Shown here: in pieces, positions 38,367 through 47,219 of the stretch
How the letters are laid out: each line of letters opens with the position of its first letter
Position numbering within the stretch: position 1 is the stretch's first letter
Assembly: GCA_002720745.1 (NCBI GenBank)
Contig: PBJO01000007.1
Span: 59,591 to 123,590 of the forward strand
DNA: 64,000 bases
Source: Balneola sp.
GTDB lineage: Bacteria; Bacteroidota; Rhodothermia; Balneolales; Balneolaceae
Direction: 5' to 3'
Program-made: the position numbers and the translations under genes
Notes under the pieces: model-generated
Seen by the model: only the letters and a program-made list of their open reading frames with translations
What the model was told of the DNA's origin: nothing
Database searches by the model: none

Positions 38367-38834
38367 ATGTCTAAAAAAAAATATTGGCTATGTAAGTCAG
38401 AGCCGGATAATTACAATATCGAGGAATTAGAAGCCGATGAGATAACTCCATGGGATGGGGTTCGTAACTATGGAGCTCGAAATTACATGAGAGATGGAAT
38501 GAGTATTGGAGATTTATGTTTCTTTTATCATTCGAATCAAAAACCACCAGCTATTGTAGGCATTATGGAAGTTTGTAGTGACGCTTATCCTGACGCCTTA
38601 CAATTTGATCCAGAATCGAAGTATTTTGATGAAAAAAGTTCAGAAGCTGAACCTCGTTGGATTAACGTAGACATGCGATTTGTAGAAAAATTTACTCATC
38701 CAATAACACGTGATCAGCTTAAGGAAGAGAATGAATTATCGTCAATGGAATTATTTCGATTGGGTAGGTATTCCATTACTGCGGTAAGCAAGGAAGAGTG
38801 GGAAACAATACTGACTTTGAAGAACGGTTCTTAG
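38367..38834 (+). CDS. EVE domain-containing protein
   Basis: A 155-residue single-domain protein of the EVE family (PUA-like fold, related to YTH modified-base readers). Typical marks are YWLCKSEPDNYNIEEL, TPWDGVRNYGARNYMRDGM, GDLCFFYHSNQKPPAIVGI and the C-terminal FRLGRYSITAVSKEEW. EVE domains bind modified nucleobases; stand-alone members are widespread with no fixed role. It follows rmlB by 4 bases. Confidence 0.93.
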   Translation: MSKKKYWLCKSEPDNYNIEELEADEITPWDGVRNYGARNYMRDGMSIGDLCFFYHSNQKPPAIVGIMEVCSDAYPDALQFDPESKYFDEKSSEAEPRWINVDMRFVEKFTHPITRDQLKEENELSSMELFRLGRYSITAVSKEEWETILTLKNGS

Positions 38835-38864
38835 TGGTTATTTTAGGCTGATTATAAATACCAC

Positions 38865-40091
38865 ATGATGCCCCAAAAAGCTAAAGAACTACATTTAAGA
38901 ACCAAAGGTATTCTTCCTATACAAAAACTTAAATTATTAAGTAAGGCAGGTGTTATTAGCAGCGATGATGCCTATCCAATCACAGAGGATCAATACCAAC
39001 CTAACTCAATAGATTTGCGTTTAGGTGAGGTAGCTTACAGGGTTCGTAGTAGTTTTTTACCTGAGAATGAGACCGTTGAGCAAAAATTAGAACGGCTAGA
39101 ACAGTACCAGTTTTCATTGAAAGGTGGTGCGGTGCTAGAAGAGAATGCTGTATATATTATTCCTTTATTGGAGCGGTTGAATCTCCCTAAGAGTCATTAT
39201 GCGCACAGTAATGGTCCAAAGATTTCGGAAGAGGGTATAAATAATGGCGACACAATAAGATTATTTGCACAAGAGAATTTAAGTGCAAAAGCAAATCCAA
39301 AGAGTAGTACGGGGCGGTTAGATGTGTTTACAAGAGTGATTACCGATTTTTCACATCGTTTTGAGGAAATTACTCCTGGTTATCAAGGGCCTTTATATGT
39401 AGAGGTAGTCCCGAAATCATTCCCTATCAAGGTGAAAACAGGACAGCGATTAAATCAACTTCGTATCCGACATGGTTTTGAGTTACTTTCAGATCAGGAT
39501 TTATTACGTATACATGATCTAGAGCCTATTTTGTTCGACGATACTAATCAGGCTATGCCTATAGAAACTCTAAAAGTAAATAAAGGTTTATTCATGAGTG
39601 TGCATCTTGAGGGTAAAGAAGGAGAGATTATTGGGTATAAAGCCAAGAAGCACAGTAACTTCATAGATTTTGAGAAAATAGGGCATTATCCAGTGAGTGA
39701 ATTCTGGGAGCCTATTTTAGCTGGTACTGATTCGATGGTTATTTTAGAGCCGGAAAGTTTTTATATATTTGCCTCTAAAGAAAGAATACGTATTCCAGCT
39801 AAGCTAGCTTGCGAGATGATGGCATATGATACTGGATCGGGTGAATTGAGAACACATTATGCTGGTTTTTTTGATAGTGGTTTTGGGGGATCCGTAGAGG
39901 ATGGAGGTGCTCGTGCTGTTCTTGAAGTTCGCTCCCATGATGTTCCTTTTTTAATTGAAGATGGTCAAACACTCTTTAGCATGCAATTCGAGCCCAATTC
40001 AGAACAACCTAATATGATGTATGGCCTTGAGATAAACAGTAATTACCAGGGGCAGGATTTAAAGTTAGGAAAGCATTTCAAAAAATCATGA
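38865..40091 (+). CDS. Tandem-domain 2'-deoxycytidine 5'-triphosphate deaminase-like protein
   Basis: A 408-residue protein made of two dCTP deaminase/dUTPase-like folds. The N-terminal copy has QYQPNSIDLRLGEVAYRVR, PKSSTGRLDVFTRV and FEEITPGYQGPLYVEV; the C-terminal copy has YAGFFDSGFGG followed by RAVLEVRSHDVPF. In each, the glycine-turn and Glu lie where the catalytic Glu of Dcd is expected. Proteins of this layout are annotated as dCTP deaminases, which supply dUTP for dTMP synthesis, but the single-domain Dcd is about 190 residues. Activity of each half is inferred. It overlaps rsmE by four bases. Confidence 0.82.
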   Translation: MMPQKAKELHLRTKGILPIQKLKLLSKAGVISSDDAYPITEDQYQPNSIDLRLGEVAYRVRSSFLPENETVEQKLERLEQYQFSLKGGAVLEENAVYIIPLLERLNLPKSHYAHSNGPKISEEGINNGDTIRLFAQENLSAKANPKSSTGRLDVFTRVITDFSHRFEEITPGYQGPLYVEVVPKSFPIKVKTGQRLNQLRIRHGFELLSDQDLLRIHDLEPILFDDTNQAMPIETLKVNKGLFMSVHLEGKEGEIIGYKAKKHSNFIDFEKIGHYPVSEFWEPILAGTDSMVILEPESFYIFASKERIRIPAKLACEMMAYDTGSGELRTHYAGFFDSGFGGSVEDGGARAVLEVRSHDVPFLIEDGQTLFSMQFEPNSEQPNMMYGLEINSNYQGQDLKLGKHFKKS

Positions 40092-40813
40092 ATGTACAAT
40101 TCTACATTCATCCATCTCAGATAGTATCAAACATAGTGAGACTGGATGAGGCCGAGTGTTTGCATGCTACCCAAGTACTTCGGCTAAGAGTAGGTGACCG
40201 ATGTGTAGCCACAGATGGATGTGGTCATCGCTACGAATTAGAACTAGTGTCCATAACAAGAAAAGAGGCACAGGCAGTTATACTGCATACAGATAGTTTC
40301 CAAAAGTCGCCTGTATTACGTGGGGTAGCCTTGGGCAGCTTATATAAGAAAGATCGAATTGAATGGGCTTTGGAGAAAGCAGTAGAACTTGGAGTGGACT
40401 ATTTTTATTTATACCAAGCAGACCATTCGGAGCGTCAAAGATGGAAAAAATCACGATTAGAACAAATTATACTTAGTGCTTGTAAGCAATCCAAGCGTAC
40501 TTGGTTTCCTGAACTCATACTTGCTGATAACCTACAGCAAGTTAAACTAGAGGCTGAAAAACGATGTCAGGGAAAGGATTTGAACCTATGGGCCGCAAAT
40601 GAATCAGACACATCTAGTGAAAGACTACCAAAAAAATTATTGGAGGGGTGTAATTTGTTTTTTATTGGTCCAGAAGGCGGATTTAGCGCTAATGAGTTAA
40701 ATTGGTTTGAGTATGAGCGAATCCCACAAATATTATTAGGTGCTCAATTTGCAGACGGGGGTATTCTGCGTGCAGAAACAGCTTTAGTAACTATCTTAGC
40801 AAAATATTATTAA
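40088..40813 (+). CDS. rsmE: 16S rRNA (uracil(1498)-N3)-methyltransferase
   Basis: A SPOUT-class SAM methyltransferase modifying U1498 in 16S rRNA. The N-terminal PUA-like part includes HATQVLRLRVGDRCVATDG. The trefoil-knot motifs are FFIGPEGGFSANEL and LGAQFADGGILRAETALVTIL. The second normally reads LGxRILRxETA, so the 'AQFADGG' stretch is a small variation. It has 241 residues, with ATGA overlap to the dCTP-deaminase-like gene, and is the last gene of the directon. Confidence 0.93.
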   Translation: MNVQFYIHPSQIVSNIVRLDEAECLHATQVLRLRVGDRCVATDGCGHRYELELVSITRKEAQAVILHTDSFQKSPVLRGVALGSLYKKDRIEWALEKAVELGVDYFYLYQADHSERQRWKKSRLEQIILSACKQSKRTWFPELILADNLQQVKLEAEKRCQGKDLNLWAANESDTSSERLPKKLLEGCNLFFIGPEGGFSANELNWFEYERIPQILLGAQFADGGILRAETALVTILAKYY

Positions 40814-40875
40814 ATTTAGAGACCTTATTATTTAACTTGTGTAATACTTGCATTATACATGTCTAGCATGTCTGT

Positions 40876-42186
40876 TTAACTGAAAGTTTCATATAAATGA
40901 TTTTGTTCAACTGTTGCCTCGAAATCTTGAGCAGAGTTATCTGGTATTTGACCCAAGTCTTCTAAATAATTTTCTTTTGTTTGTATTTGCTCAGAATTAG
41001 CAATATTGTTCTTGTCAAACTGTGTAAAAAATGGTGGATGCACAGTTAATGCTCGTAAAAATGGAGGATAGTAACAACTCGCTAGCACCATTAAGTCCTC
41101 GATAAAATTAGTTTCTTCAGATAAAAACTTAAAAATACGGTCTAAAGGACTATTTTTGAAAAGACTTCGAAATATTTTGCGACTATCCGGCACATTTGTC
41201 GCTAGGACACGCAGCAATAAAAGGTCATAATATCTGAATCGATACGATGTTGCTTTTGGAATCGGAGGCTTTAAACCCGTTGCAAGTGCTTGGGCACACT
41301 TTTTAGAATATTTATGAACTCGGCTAAAGGTATATCCCGTACTTGGTTTAGTAAAGCCACCAACAGTACCTATATTCATGATTCGGGACGAATAGATTGG
41401 TGTATGAGGTCGATCATCCATTGGTATTTCACCGTACTCTTTTCTTTTGATGATATAATTGTCCTTAGTTAAGCTATATTTATCTTCAAGATAGCTGCAT
41501 ATTTTTTTCTTGTACTGCTTCTTTTTTAGTGGTTTAGCTGAAAAAATAGTGTATTCTACCAACGCCCTATTTTTATTAAAAGGCAATGTATAAATGAATG
41601 CAAAACCATCGTTAAAGTCACTGTCCACATCCATTATAGTGAAGGTATTTTCATCAAATATTTTTTCATCTGTTTTGATTTCAACACCCAAGAAATGTTG
41701 AATTAACGGATATTTTCGAGCACTAGCATCGTAATTGCTAGGCATAAAAACACTTTGAAAAATATAATTAGCTAAATATGTATTATTATCTTTTGTAATG
41801 AGGGCGGCTTTATGAGAATTGGATGAAAAATCCAACACATCTTCTTCGAGTAGATTAACATTTGGCGCCTTTTGAAGGGTTTTTAGGATAGTTTCTTTAA
41901 AATCACTTTCTTTCACACAAAAGTAAAGGTGGTCCTTAAGAGATAGTTTAGAGCTAAAATCTAGTGCAGAAAAGTAAGTATCCTCCCAAGTGCGATGAGC
42001 AATGTCTGCAAAGGGATGATCTTTCTTACCCCAAAAACACCATGTTTTGTGATTAGTTGGCGCAAAAGATTTATCAACAAGTAAAATTTGACCAGAATAT
42101 TTTTCTTTAATCAAATACCAAGCAAGACTCAAACCCGAAAGGCCTGCACCAACTATAATAATGTCATATCTTTTCGACTTATTCAT
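40876..42186 (-). CDS. crtY: Lycopene cyclase
   Basis: A flavin-dependent cyclase forming beta-rings on lycopene for carotenoid pigments. The dinucleotide-binding motif YDIIIVGAGLSGLSLAWYL is at about residues 7-25. The family-specific stretches are HKTWCFWGKKDHPF, the diverged FQSVFMPS, VEYTIFS and MNIGTVGGFTKPSTGYTFSRVH. The C-terminal tail (about 40 residues) is Asn/Glu-rich and less conserved. It has 436 residues. No other crt gene is in the window. It is convergent with rsmE. Confidence 0.92.
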   Translation of the reverse strand: MNKSKRYDIIIVGAGLSGLSLAWYLIKEKYSGQILLVDKSFAPTNHKTWCFWGKKDHPFADIAHRTWEDTYFSALDFSSKLSLKDHLYFCVKESDFKETILKTLQKAPNVNLLEEDVLDFSSNSHKAALITKDNNTYLANYIFQSVFMPSNYDASARKYPLIQHFLGVEIKTDEKIFDENTFTIMDVDSDFNDGFAFIYTLPFNKNRALVEYTIFSAKPLKKKQYKKKICSYLEDKYSLTKDNYIIKRKEYGEIPMDDRPHTPIYSSRIMNIGTVGGFTKPSTGYTFSRVHKYSKKCAQALATGLKPPIPKATSYRFRYYDLLLLRVLATNVPDSRKIFRSLFKNSPLDRIFKFLSEETNFIEDLMVLASCYYPPFLRALTVHPPFFTQFDKNNIANSEQIQTKENYLEDLGQIPDNSAQDFEATVEQNHLYETFS

Positions 42187-42315
42187 AAAAAGTTAGAATA
42201 CTTATTTTTAACTATAATTAACCAATAGCTGTAATACAGTGGTTATTTACATCTGTATCTTAATATCCATAAACTCCAAAAATAAAACAAAACAATATTG
42301 TTCATTAATATAGTT

Positions 42316-43344
42316 ATGAAAGTAATAGATCTGCGAAGTGATACCGTCACCAAACCCACACAGCAAATGAAAAAGGCTATGTTGGAGGCAGAGGTCGGTG
42401 ATGACGTGTTTGGAGAAGATGAGTTAACAAACAAATTTCAACATAAAATAGCCACTCTTTTTGGCATGGAGGCAGGTTTATATGTGCCAAGTGGAACTAT
42501 GAGCAATCAGTTAGCCTTAAAAGTACTAACACAGCCCTCCGACGAGGTATTGATTGAAAGTAAAGGCCATATACTTCAGTATGAAACCGGTGGAGCATCT
42601 TTCTTATCAGCAGTACAGCTTTTTCCCCTTCAAGGTAATTCAGGAAAATTAAATGCTTCCCAAATAACTTCAGCTGTCAGAGGTACATACGACTGGGAAC
42701 CTGAAACCAAGGTCGTATGTGTTGAACACAGCACGAATAAGGGGGGTGGAACAGTATATTCTTTGAGTGAACTTAGATCTATAAAACATGAGTGTCAACG
42801 GCATAAATTATACCTACATGTGGATGGTGCCCGTATTTGGAATGCGATGGTGGCTACTGGACAAAAACCTCACGAAATAGGGCAATTAGCCGATACTCTT
42901 TCGATTTGTTTTAGTAAAGGCCTAGGAGCCCCAATAGGGTCTATGTTACTTTCTTCAATTAAAAATATAGCCAAAGCTAGAAGATTCCGTAAGATGTGGG
43001 GAGGAGGTATGAGGCAAATAGGCTTATTAACCGCCGCCGCTGACTACGCAGTCGAGCATCACTGGCCTAAATTAGCTTTGGATCATATACATGCCAAAAC
43101 CTTTGCCCAAACAATCGCTGAAACTTCTGCACTACAAATCGATTTAGACAGTGTTCAAACCAATATTGTACTTTTTAATACAGGCGACCGAACCGCTATC
43201 GAGGTGCTTGATATTTTTGGAAAGCATGGAATAAAAATGGTTCCTTTTGGTCAATCAACAGTACGTGCCACCTTTCATTTTCAGATAGAAGAAGCAGATG
43301 TAAATAGGCTTATAGAGGTCACTAAACACTGTTTTAATACATAA
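42316..43344 (+). CDS. ltaE: Low-specificity L-threonine aldolase
   Basis: A PLP enzyme splitting L-threonine or allo-threonine to glycine and acetaldehyde. Motifs: VIDLRSDTVTKPT at the N-terminus, GDDVFGEDE, ESKGHILQYETGG, LHVDGARIWNA, and the PLP lysine in CFSKGLGAPIGSML. I use ATG 42316 (MKVIDLRSD) because the upstream TTG start at 42298 adds only six unconserved residues. The protein has 342 residues. It is convergent with the aminotransferase gene. Confidence 0.93.
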   Translation: MKVIDLRSDTVTKPTQQMKKAMLEAEVGDDVFGEDELTNKFQHKIATLFGMEAGLYVPSGTMSNQLALKVLTQPSDEVLIESKGHILQYETGGASFLSAVQLFPLQGNSGKLNASQITSAVRGTYDWEPETKVVCVEHSTNKGGGTVYSLSELRSIKHECQRHKLYLHVDGARIWNAMVATGQKPHEIGQLADTLSICFSKGLGAPIGSMLLSSIKNIAKARRFRKMWGGGMRQIGLLTAAADYAVEHHWPKLALDHIHAKTFAQTIAETSALQIDLDSVQTNIVLFNTGDRTAIEVLDIFGKHGIKMVPFGQSTVRATFHFQIEEADVNRLIEVTKHCFNT

Positions 43345-43391
43345 ATTTACCTATTTGAAACAGGTAGGTGTGTCCAGATAGGATGAAATAC

Positions 43392-44639
43392 TTAAAACCT
43401 TCCGAGCAAGTGGTTTAATTTTTCTACCGAACTATCGATTAATTCTTTAGATATAGTTAGCGGGGGTACAATCCGAATAGCTTTACCACTTGCTGAATTA
43501 CTAAGTACTCCTAACTTAGCCCATTTATCCACAATGGGTCGGGTTGGTTGATTAAATTCCAACCCTATCATAAGCCCCATTCCACGCACTTCTGTAATAC
43601 ATGGGTGTTTATCTGCTAAGATTCTAAGTTTTGTCATAAAATAGGACCCAAGTTTACTTGCCCTTTGGCAGAGCTCCTCATCTTCAATAATAGTTAATAC
43701 TTCCAAAGCCACTGAACATGCAAATGGATTCCCCCCAAAGGTAGTACCATGGTCACCATAACTGAATGCCGTTGCTACCTTATCACTGGCAATCAATGCC
43801 CCTATAGGTATACCTCCCGCTAGTGCTTTGGCAGTTGCTACCATGTCAGGTTGTATGTTAAAGTGTTCGTAGGCCCACATTTTACCAGTTCGACCAATTC
43901 CAGTTTGCACCTCATCTATGATGAGTAAGATATTTCGTTCCTTGCAGTGTTGGGCTAATGCCTGTACGAAATTGTATTCAGCCAGGTGAACACCGCTATT
44001 GCCTTGGATCAGTTCTAATGCAATTGCAATAGTATCCTCATTTGTCTGCTCAATTACCTCTTCAATTTGATTGAATTTGGCTTGAGTGAATCCGGCTGGA
44101 AGTGGAGCGTAGCCTTCTTGGTATTTGATGGAACTCATAGTAAGAGTACTCAAGGTTCTGCCGTGAAAACCATTACTTAGCGAAAGTATAGAGCCTTTTT
44201 TCCCTTGGATTTGTCCCCATTTTCTTGCCAGTTTAAGGCAGCCTTCCATGGCTTCGGCTCCAGAGCTACAAAAGAAGACACGATCTAATCCAGTGAGTTC
44301 GGTGAGCAGTTTTGCCAGCAATGACTGAGGCTCTGAATAATAGAAATTAGAAAAGTGAAGAGGAGAAATCGCCGCACTTTGTATGGCTTTTATAACCCTT
44401 GGATGAGCATGCCCTACATTATTTACAGCTATACCAGCCAATAAGTCTATATATTCATTGCCTTTGCTATCCCACACTATAGCACCTAGACCACGGTTAA
44501 TCGTTATAGGAAAACGATTATAGACTTGTATGTGGTGTTTATGCTCAAGGTCTTGTGCAAAGTCTGTTTGGGCCGCCATTGTAGAATCGGTTTCTATATT
44601 TTCGGAGGCTATACTATTTGAAGTTAATAAGGTGTGCAA
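43392..44639 (-). CDS. argD: Class III aminotransferase, acetylornithine transaminase-like
   Basis: A PLP-dependent class III aminotransferase, best matching acetylornithine/succinyldiaminopimelate transaminases of arginine and lysine synthesis. Evidence: GLGAIVWDSKGNEYIDLLAGIAVNNVGHAHP, FFCSSGAEAMEGCLKLARKWG, NGFHGRTLSTLTMS, LLIIDEVQTGIGRTGKMWAYEH and the PLP lysine in MVATAKALAGGIPIGAL. There is a short unconserved leader before about residue 30, so Met22 may be the real start. No other arg genes are adjacent, so another omega-amino acid substrate is possible. Confidence 0.82.
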   Translation of the reverse strand: MHTLLTSNSIASENIETDSTMAAQTDFAQDLEHKHHIQVYNRFPITINRGLGAIVWDSKGNEYIDLLAGIAVNNVGHAHPRVIKAIQSAAISPLHFSNFYYSEPQSLLAKLLTELTGLDRVFFCSSGAEAMEGCLKLARKWGQIQGKKGSILSLSNGFHGRTLSTLTMSSIKYQEGYAPLPAGFTQAKFNQIEEVIEQTNEDTIAIALELIQGNSGVHLAEYNFVQALAQHCKERNILLIIDEVQTGIGRTGKMWAYEHFNIQPDMVATAKALAGGIPIGALIASDKVATAFSYGDHGTTFGGNPFACSVALEVLTIIEDEELCQRASKLGSYFMTKLRILADKHPCITEVRGMGLMIGLEFNQPTRPIVDKWAKLGVLSNSASGKAIRIVPPLTISKELIDSSVEKLNHLLGRF

Positions 44640-44821
44640 ATTACAATGAGTGAATTTTACAAAGAATTATGATTAGAAGAATAGTTTAGCCAAAATAAAC
44701 AAAGAGTAAAACAAACCTTCATAAGTTCATAAAAAAATTATAAAAAAACGCTAAGTTTTATAGGGTTTTGATTAAGCACCATATTATTACAGCATTATAA
44801 TTAATGGTTTAGATATTTCTA

Positions 44822-44992
44822 TTGAATAATAGTGAACGTTCCATTCCTCTTAAATTTGCAGTATCATTATTGACAAGCCTAGTAGCGTTCTATGCTACCG
44901 TAAAAGCTAGTGAATGGAAGCATTCCATGCGTAGAACATTATTCAATTATACCTCACTTATACTCAATTTTAATTATTACCTAGTACTATGA
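44822..44992 (+). CDS. Candidate small membrane protein overlapping hisN
   Basis: A 56-codon open frame from a TTG start at 44822 ends with TGA at 44990-44992, overlapping the hisN ATG by four bases (ATGA). The product would have a polar start (NNSERS), one hydrophobic segment (PLKFAVSLLTSLVAFYATV), then a basic and aromatic tail (WKHSMRRTLFNYTSLILNFN). It has no family that I recognise. The overlap geometry argues for a gene; the non-ATG start, small size and AT-rich setting argue for caution. The same DNA contains two small inverted repeats. Bases 44640-44821 are AT-rich with no feature. Confidence 0.35.
   Translation: MNNSERSIPLKFAVSLLTSLVAFYATVKASEWKHSMRRTLFNYTSLILNFNYYLVL
44882..44928. 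repeat. Two small inverted repeats upstream of hisN
   Basis: GTAGC at 44882-44886 and GCTAC at 44894-44898 are complementary across a 7-base loop. ATGGAA at 44914-44919 and TTCCAT at 44923-44928 are complementary across 3 bases. They could form hairpins in the hisN leader or be operator-like sites. Neither is followed by a T run, so they are not terminators. They may be chance. Confidence 0.3.
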
Positions 44993-45777
44993 CAGATCTC
45001 AAAACCTTGGTCCAAGCAGCTGAAGAAATTGCTAAAATCGGAGGGGCTCATACTCTTAACTATTTCAAAAAAGAGGTAGAAGTCATTTCAAAAGCGGATG
45101 ATTCACCTGTTACCATTGCAGATTGTGAAACTGAAATGGTGATCAGAGAAGAAATTGAAAAAAGGTTTCCGGATCATGGTATTATCGGCGAAGAGTATGG
45201 AATTACCCGCCCAGACGCATCTATTCAGTGGGTATTAGATCCTATTGATGGGACAAAATCCTTTATTCATGGAATTCCTTTTTATACTACCTTAATAGGA
45301 ATAATGATTGATAAAGAGCCCATGGTTGGAGTTATTAACGCACCTGCGTTAGATGAATGCTGTGTAGCTGGTAAAGGCTTGGGGTCTTATTTTAACGGGA
45401 AACCCTGTCACGTGCGTGAAACAGCCGATATGCAAGAGGCCACTTTGTTGGTAACAGAAATAAAAAGGTTTCAAGATGTTGGTAAAGAAGAAGAATTTCA
45501 GGAGTTAATGGCTAAAACAAAACTTCACAGGACATGGGGTGATGCCTATGGTCATATGATGGTAGCTATTGGTAGAGCAGATATTATGTTTGATCCTGTA
45601 CTTAACTTATGGGATGCCGCTGCTTTATTACCCGTTGTTAAAGAAGCAGGGGGTGTATTTAGTGATATCCACGGAGCTGAAACAATCCACTCAGGAAATG
45701 GCTATTCAACCAACCCTCATCTACACCCAGAACTAAAAGCACTATTTGCACGCCATAGAGCTCAAAAAGGCGAGTAA
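44989..45777 (+). CDS. hisN: Histidinol-phosphatase, inositol monophosphatase family (HisN type)
   Basis: A metal-dependent phosphatase of the inositol monophosphatase fold. The metal sites are GEEYG (Glu68-Glu69), the motif WVLDPIDGTKSF (Asp84, Asp87) and the C-terminal NLWDAAALLPVVKEAGG. The stretch HRTWGDAYGHMMVAIGRADIMFDP is typical of HisN, which dephosphorylates histidinol phosphate, rather than of SuhB or CysQ. It has 262 residues. A candidate small ORF overlaps its start. Given the dead hisI in this genome, its present role could be another phosphate ester. Confidence 0.85.
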   Translation: MTDLKTLVQAAEEIAKIGGAHTLNYFKKEVEVISKADDSPVTIADCETEMVIREEIEKRFPDHGIIGEEYGITRPDASIQWVLDPIDGTKSFIHGIPFYTTLIGIMIDKEPMVGVINAPALDECCVAGKGLGSYFNGKPCHVRETADMQEATLLVTEIKRFQDVGKEEEFQELMAKTKLHRTWGDAYGHMMVAIGRADIMFDPVLNLWDAAALLPVVKEAGGVFSDIHGAETIHSGNGYSTNPHLHPELKALFARHRAQKGE

Positions 45778-45839
45778 AGTTGTTAGACTAAGGTTTAAAA
45801 ATATAAATGCTAGGTCACACCAAATGATGAGGAGTTGAT

Positions 45840-47171
45840 TTAGGCTTGTTTAAGCCATTTATATAGCTCTTTGAAAGTTGGTTTCTTTCCATACATAAGA
45901 ATGCCGGTACGATAGATTCGTGCCGCCAGTAATAGCATACCAATCAAACTAAGAATCAGTAGAACAATAGAAAGTGCTACTTCCCAAAATGATACATTAG
46001 ATACCAGCATTCTAGTAACCATGTTAATGGGGGAGGTCAGGGGAAACAACGAAGCCACAATAGCGAAGGTAGAATCTGGTGCTTCAGCAATTCTAAAGTT
46101 GAGCATATAACCTAATAAGATGGGGAGCATCACAGGCGTCATGAATTGTTGTGAGTCTTGCTCGGAGTCCACTGCGGCACCAATTGCAGCGAAAATAGAA
46201 CTGTACATTAAGAAGCCAAGCACAAAAAAAACGAAAAAATAGAGTATGAATACTGGGTCAATGCTAAATTGCTCCAAAAAACTTAAATCTATATCTGCCG
46301 ATGCAGTAGCTGCCGTACCAGATGAATCATTTGCAGTTAAGGTATTTTGAAAATCACCCATTCGTTGATTAATGAAGAATTGAGCAACTGGTGCTGCAAG
46401 AATGGAAACTCCTGTATAGGTAGCTATCCATAAACTGAATTGAGTTAGTGCAACCAAACATACGCCAAGTAACTTACCTAACATCAACTCTATAGGTTTA
46501 ACGGAAGATGTTATTATTTCCACGATTCGTGATGTTTTTTCTTCGATAACGCTGCGCATTAATACAGCCCCATAGCCAAATAAGCCAATAAATATAAATA
46601 CACCAATAAGAATCCCACCAATACTACTGAGGAAGGCGTTGCTCTGTTCATCAACGCCTTCCTCATTTAAACGTCTATTTTCTACAGAAGGTCGTTCCTC
46701 GAATATAGCAATTACAGCTTCTGAGACCTCATTATCTTTTAAACGTATTTGACGCGTAACGTGTCGGACATCGGATTGAAGAGATTCGAAAAAGGTGATA
46801 CCGCCAGAGCCATTATGAATAAAGCTTGCTGGGGTTCCTTCACTTAAAAAAGTTTGTTCAAATAATATGTATCCATCAAGTTCATCCTCCATAACTAATT
46901 CACGTATTTGGTTAATAGTTTGATTGGCACTGATGGGTTGATATCTGGTAGCGTCGAGCTGGGTTAGCGGTTCAAACATTCGCCCAGTCTTGTCAATTAC
47001 AATGACTTGTTTTGGAGCCTCATTATCGGATACGGTCATAAAAATAATAAAGCCCATGAAACCAAGTATTAAAAGTGGAGTAAGAAAGGTAGATAACAAA
47101 AATGATTTAGTTTGTACTCTCGTTTTGTATTCTCGCTTAATTATGAGCCAGGTTTTCGAATAATTTACCAT
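45840..47171 (-). CDS. ABC-2 type transporter permease (NatB-like)
   Basis: The membrane subunit of an ABC exporter. It has 443 residues: an N-terminal helix after the KREYKTRVQTKSF leader, a large extracytoplasmic domain (about residues 45-180), then about five helices including the GYGAVLMRSVIEEKTSRIVEIITSSVKPIELMLGKLLG signature of the NatB/YhaP group. Related systems export sodium or other substrates. It lies 48 bases downstream of the ATPase gene. Confidence 0.9.
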   Translation of the reverse strand: MVNYSKTWLIIKREYKTRVQTKSFLLSTFLTPLLILGFMGFIIFMTVSDNEAPKQVIVIDKTGRMFEPLTQLDATRYQPISANQTINQIRELVMEDELDGYILFEQTFLSEGTPASFIHNGSGGITFFESLQSDVRHVTRQIRLKDNEVSEAVIAIFEERPSVENRRLNEEGVDEQSNAFLSSIGGILIGVFIFIGLFGYGAVLMRSVIEEKTSRIVEIITSSVKPIELMLGKLLGVCLVALTQFSLWIATYTGVSILAAPVAQFFINQRMGDFQNTLTANDSSGTAATASADIDLSFLEQFSIDPVFILYFFVFFVLGFLMYSSIFAAIGAAVDSEQDSQQFMTPVMLPILLGYMLNFRIAEAPDSTFAIVASLFPLTSPINMVTRMLVSNVSFWEVALSIVLLILSLIGMLLLAARIYRTGILMYGKKPTFKELYKWLKQA

Positions 47172-47219
47172 GTTCGATCAATTATGTTTAAATAGGAGTT
47201 ATTTGGGTTAATTCGTTGA

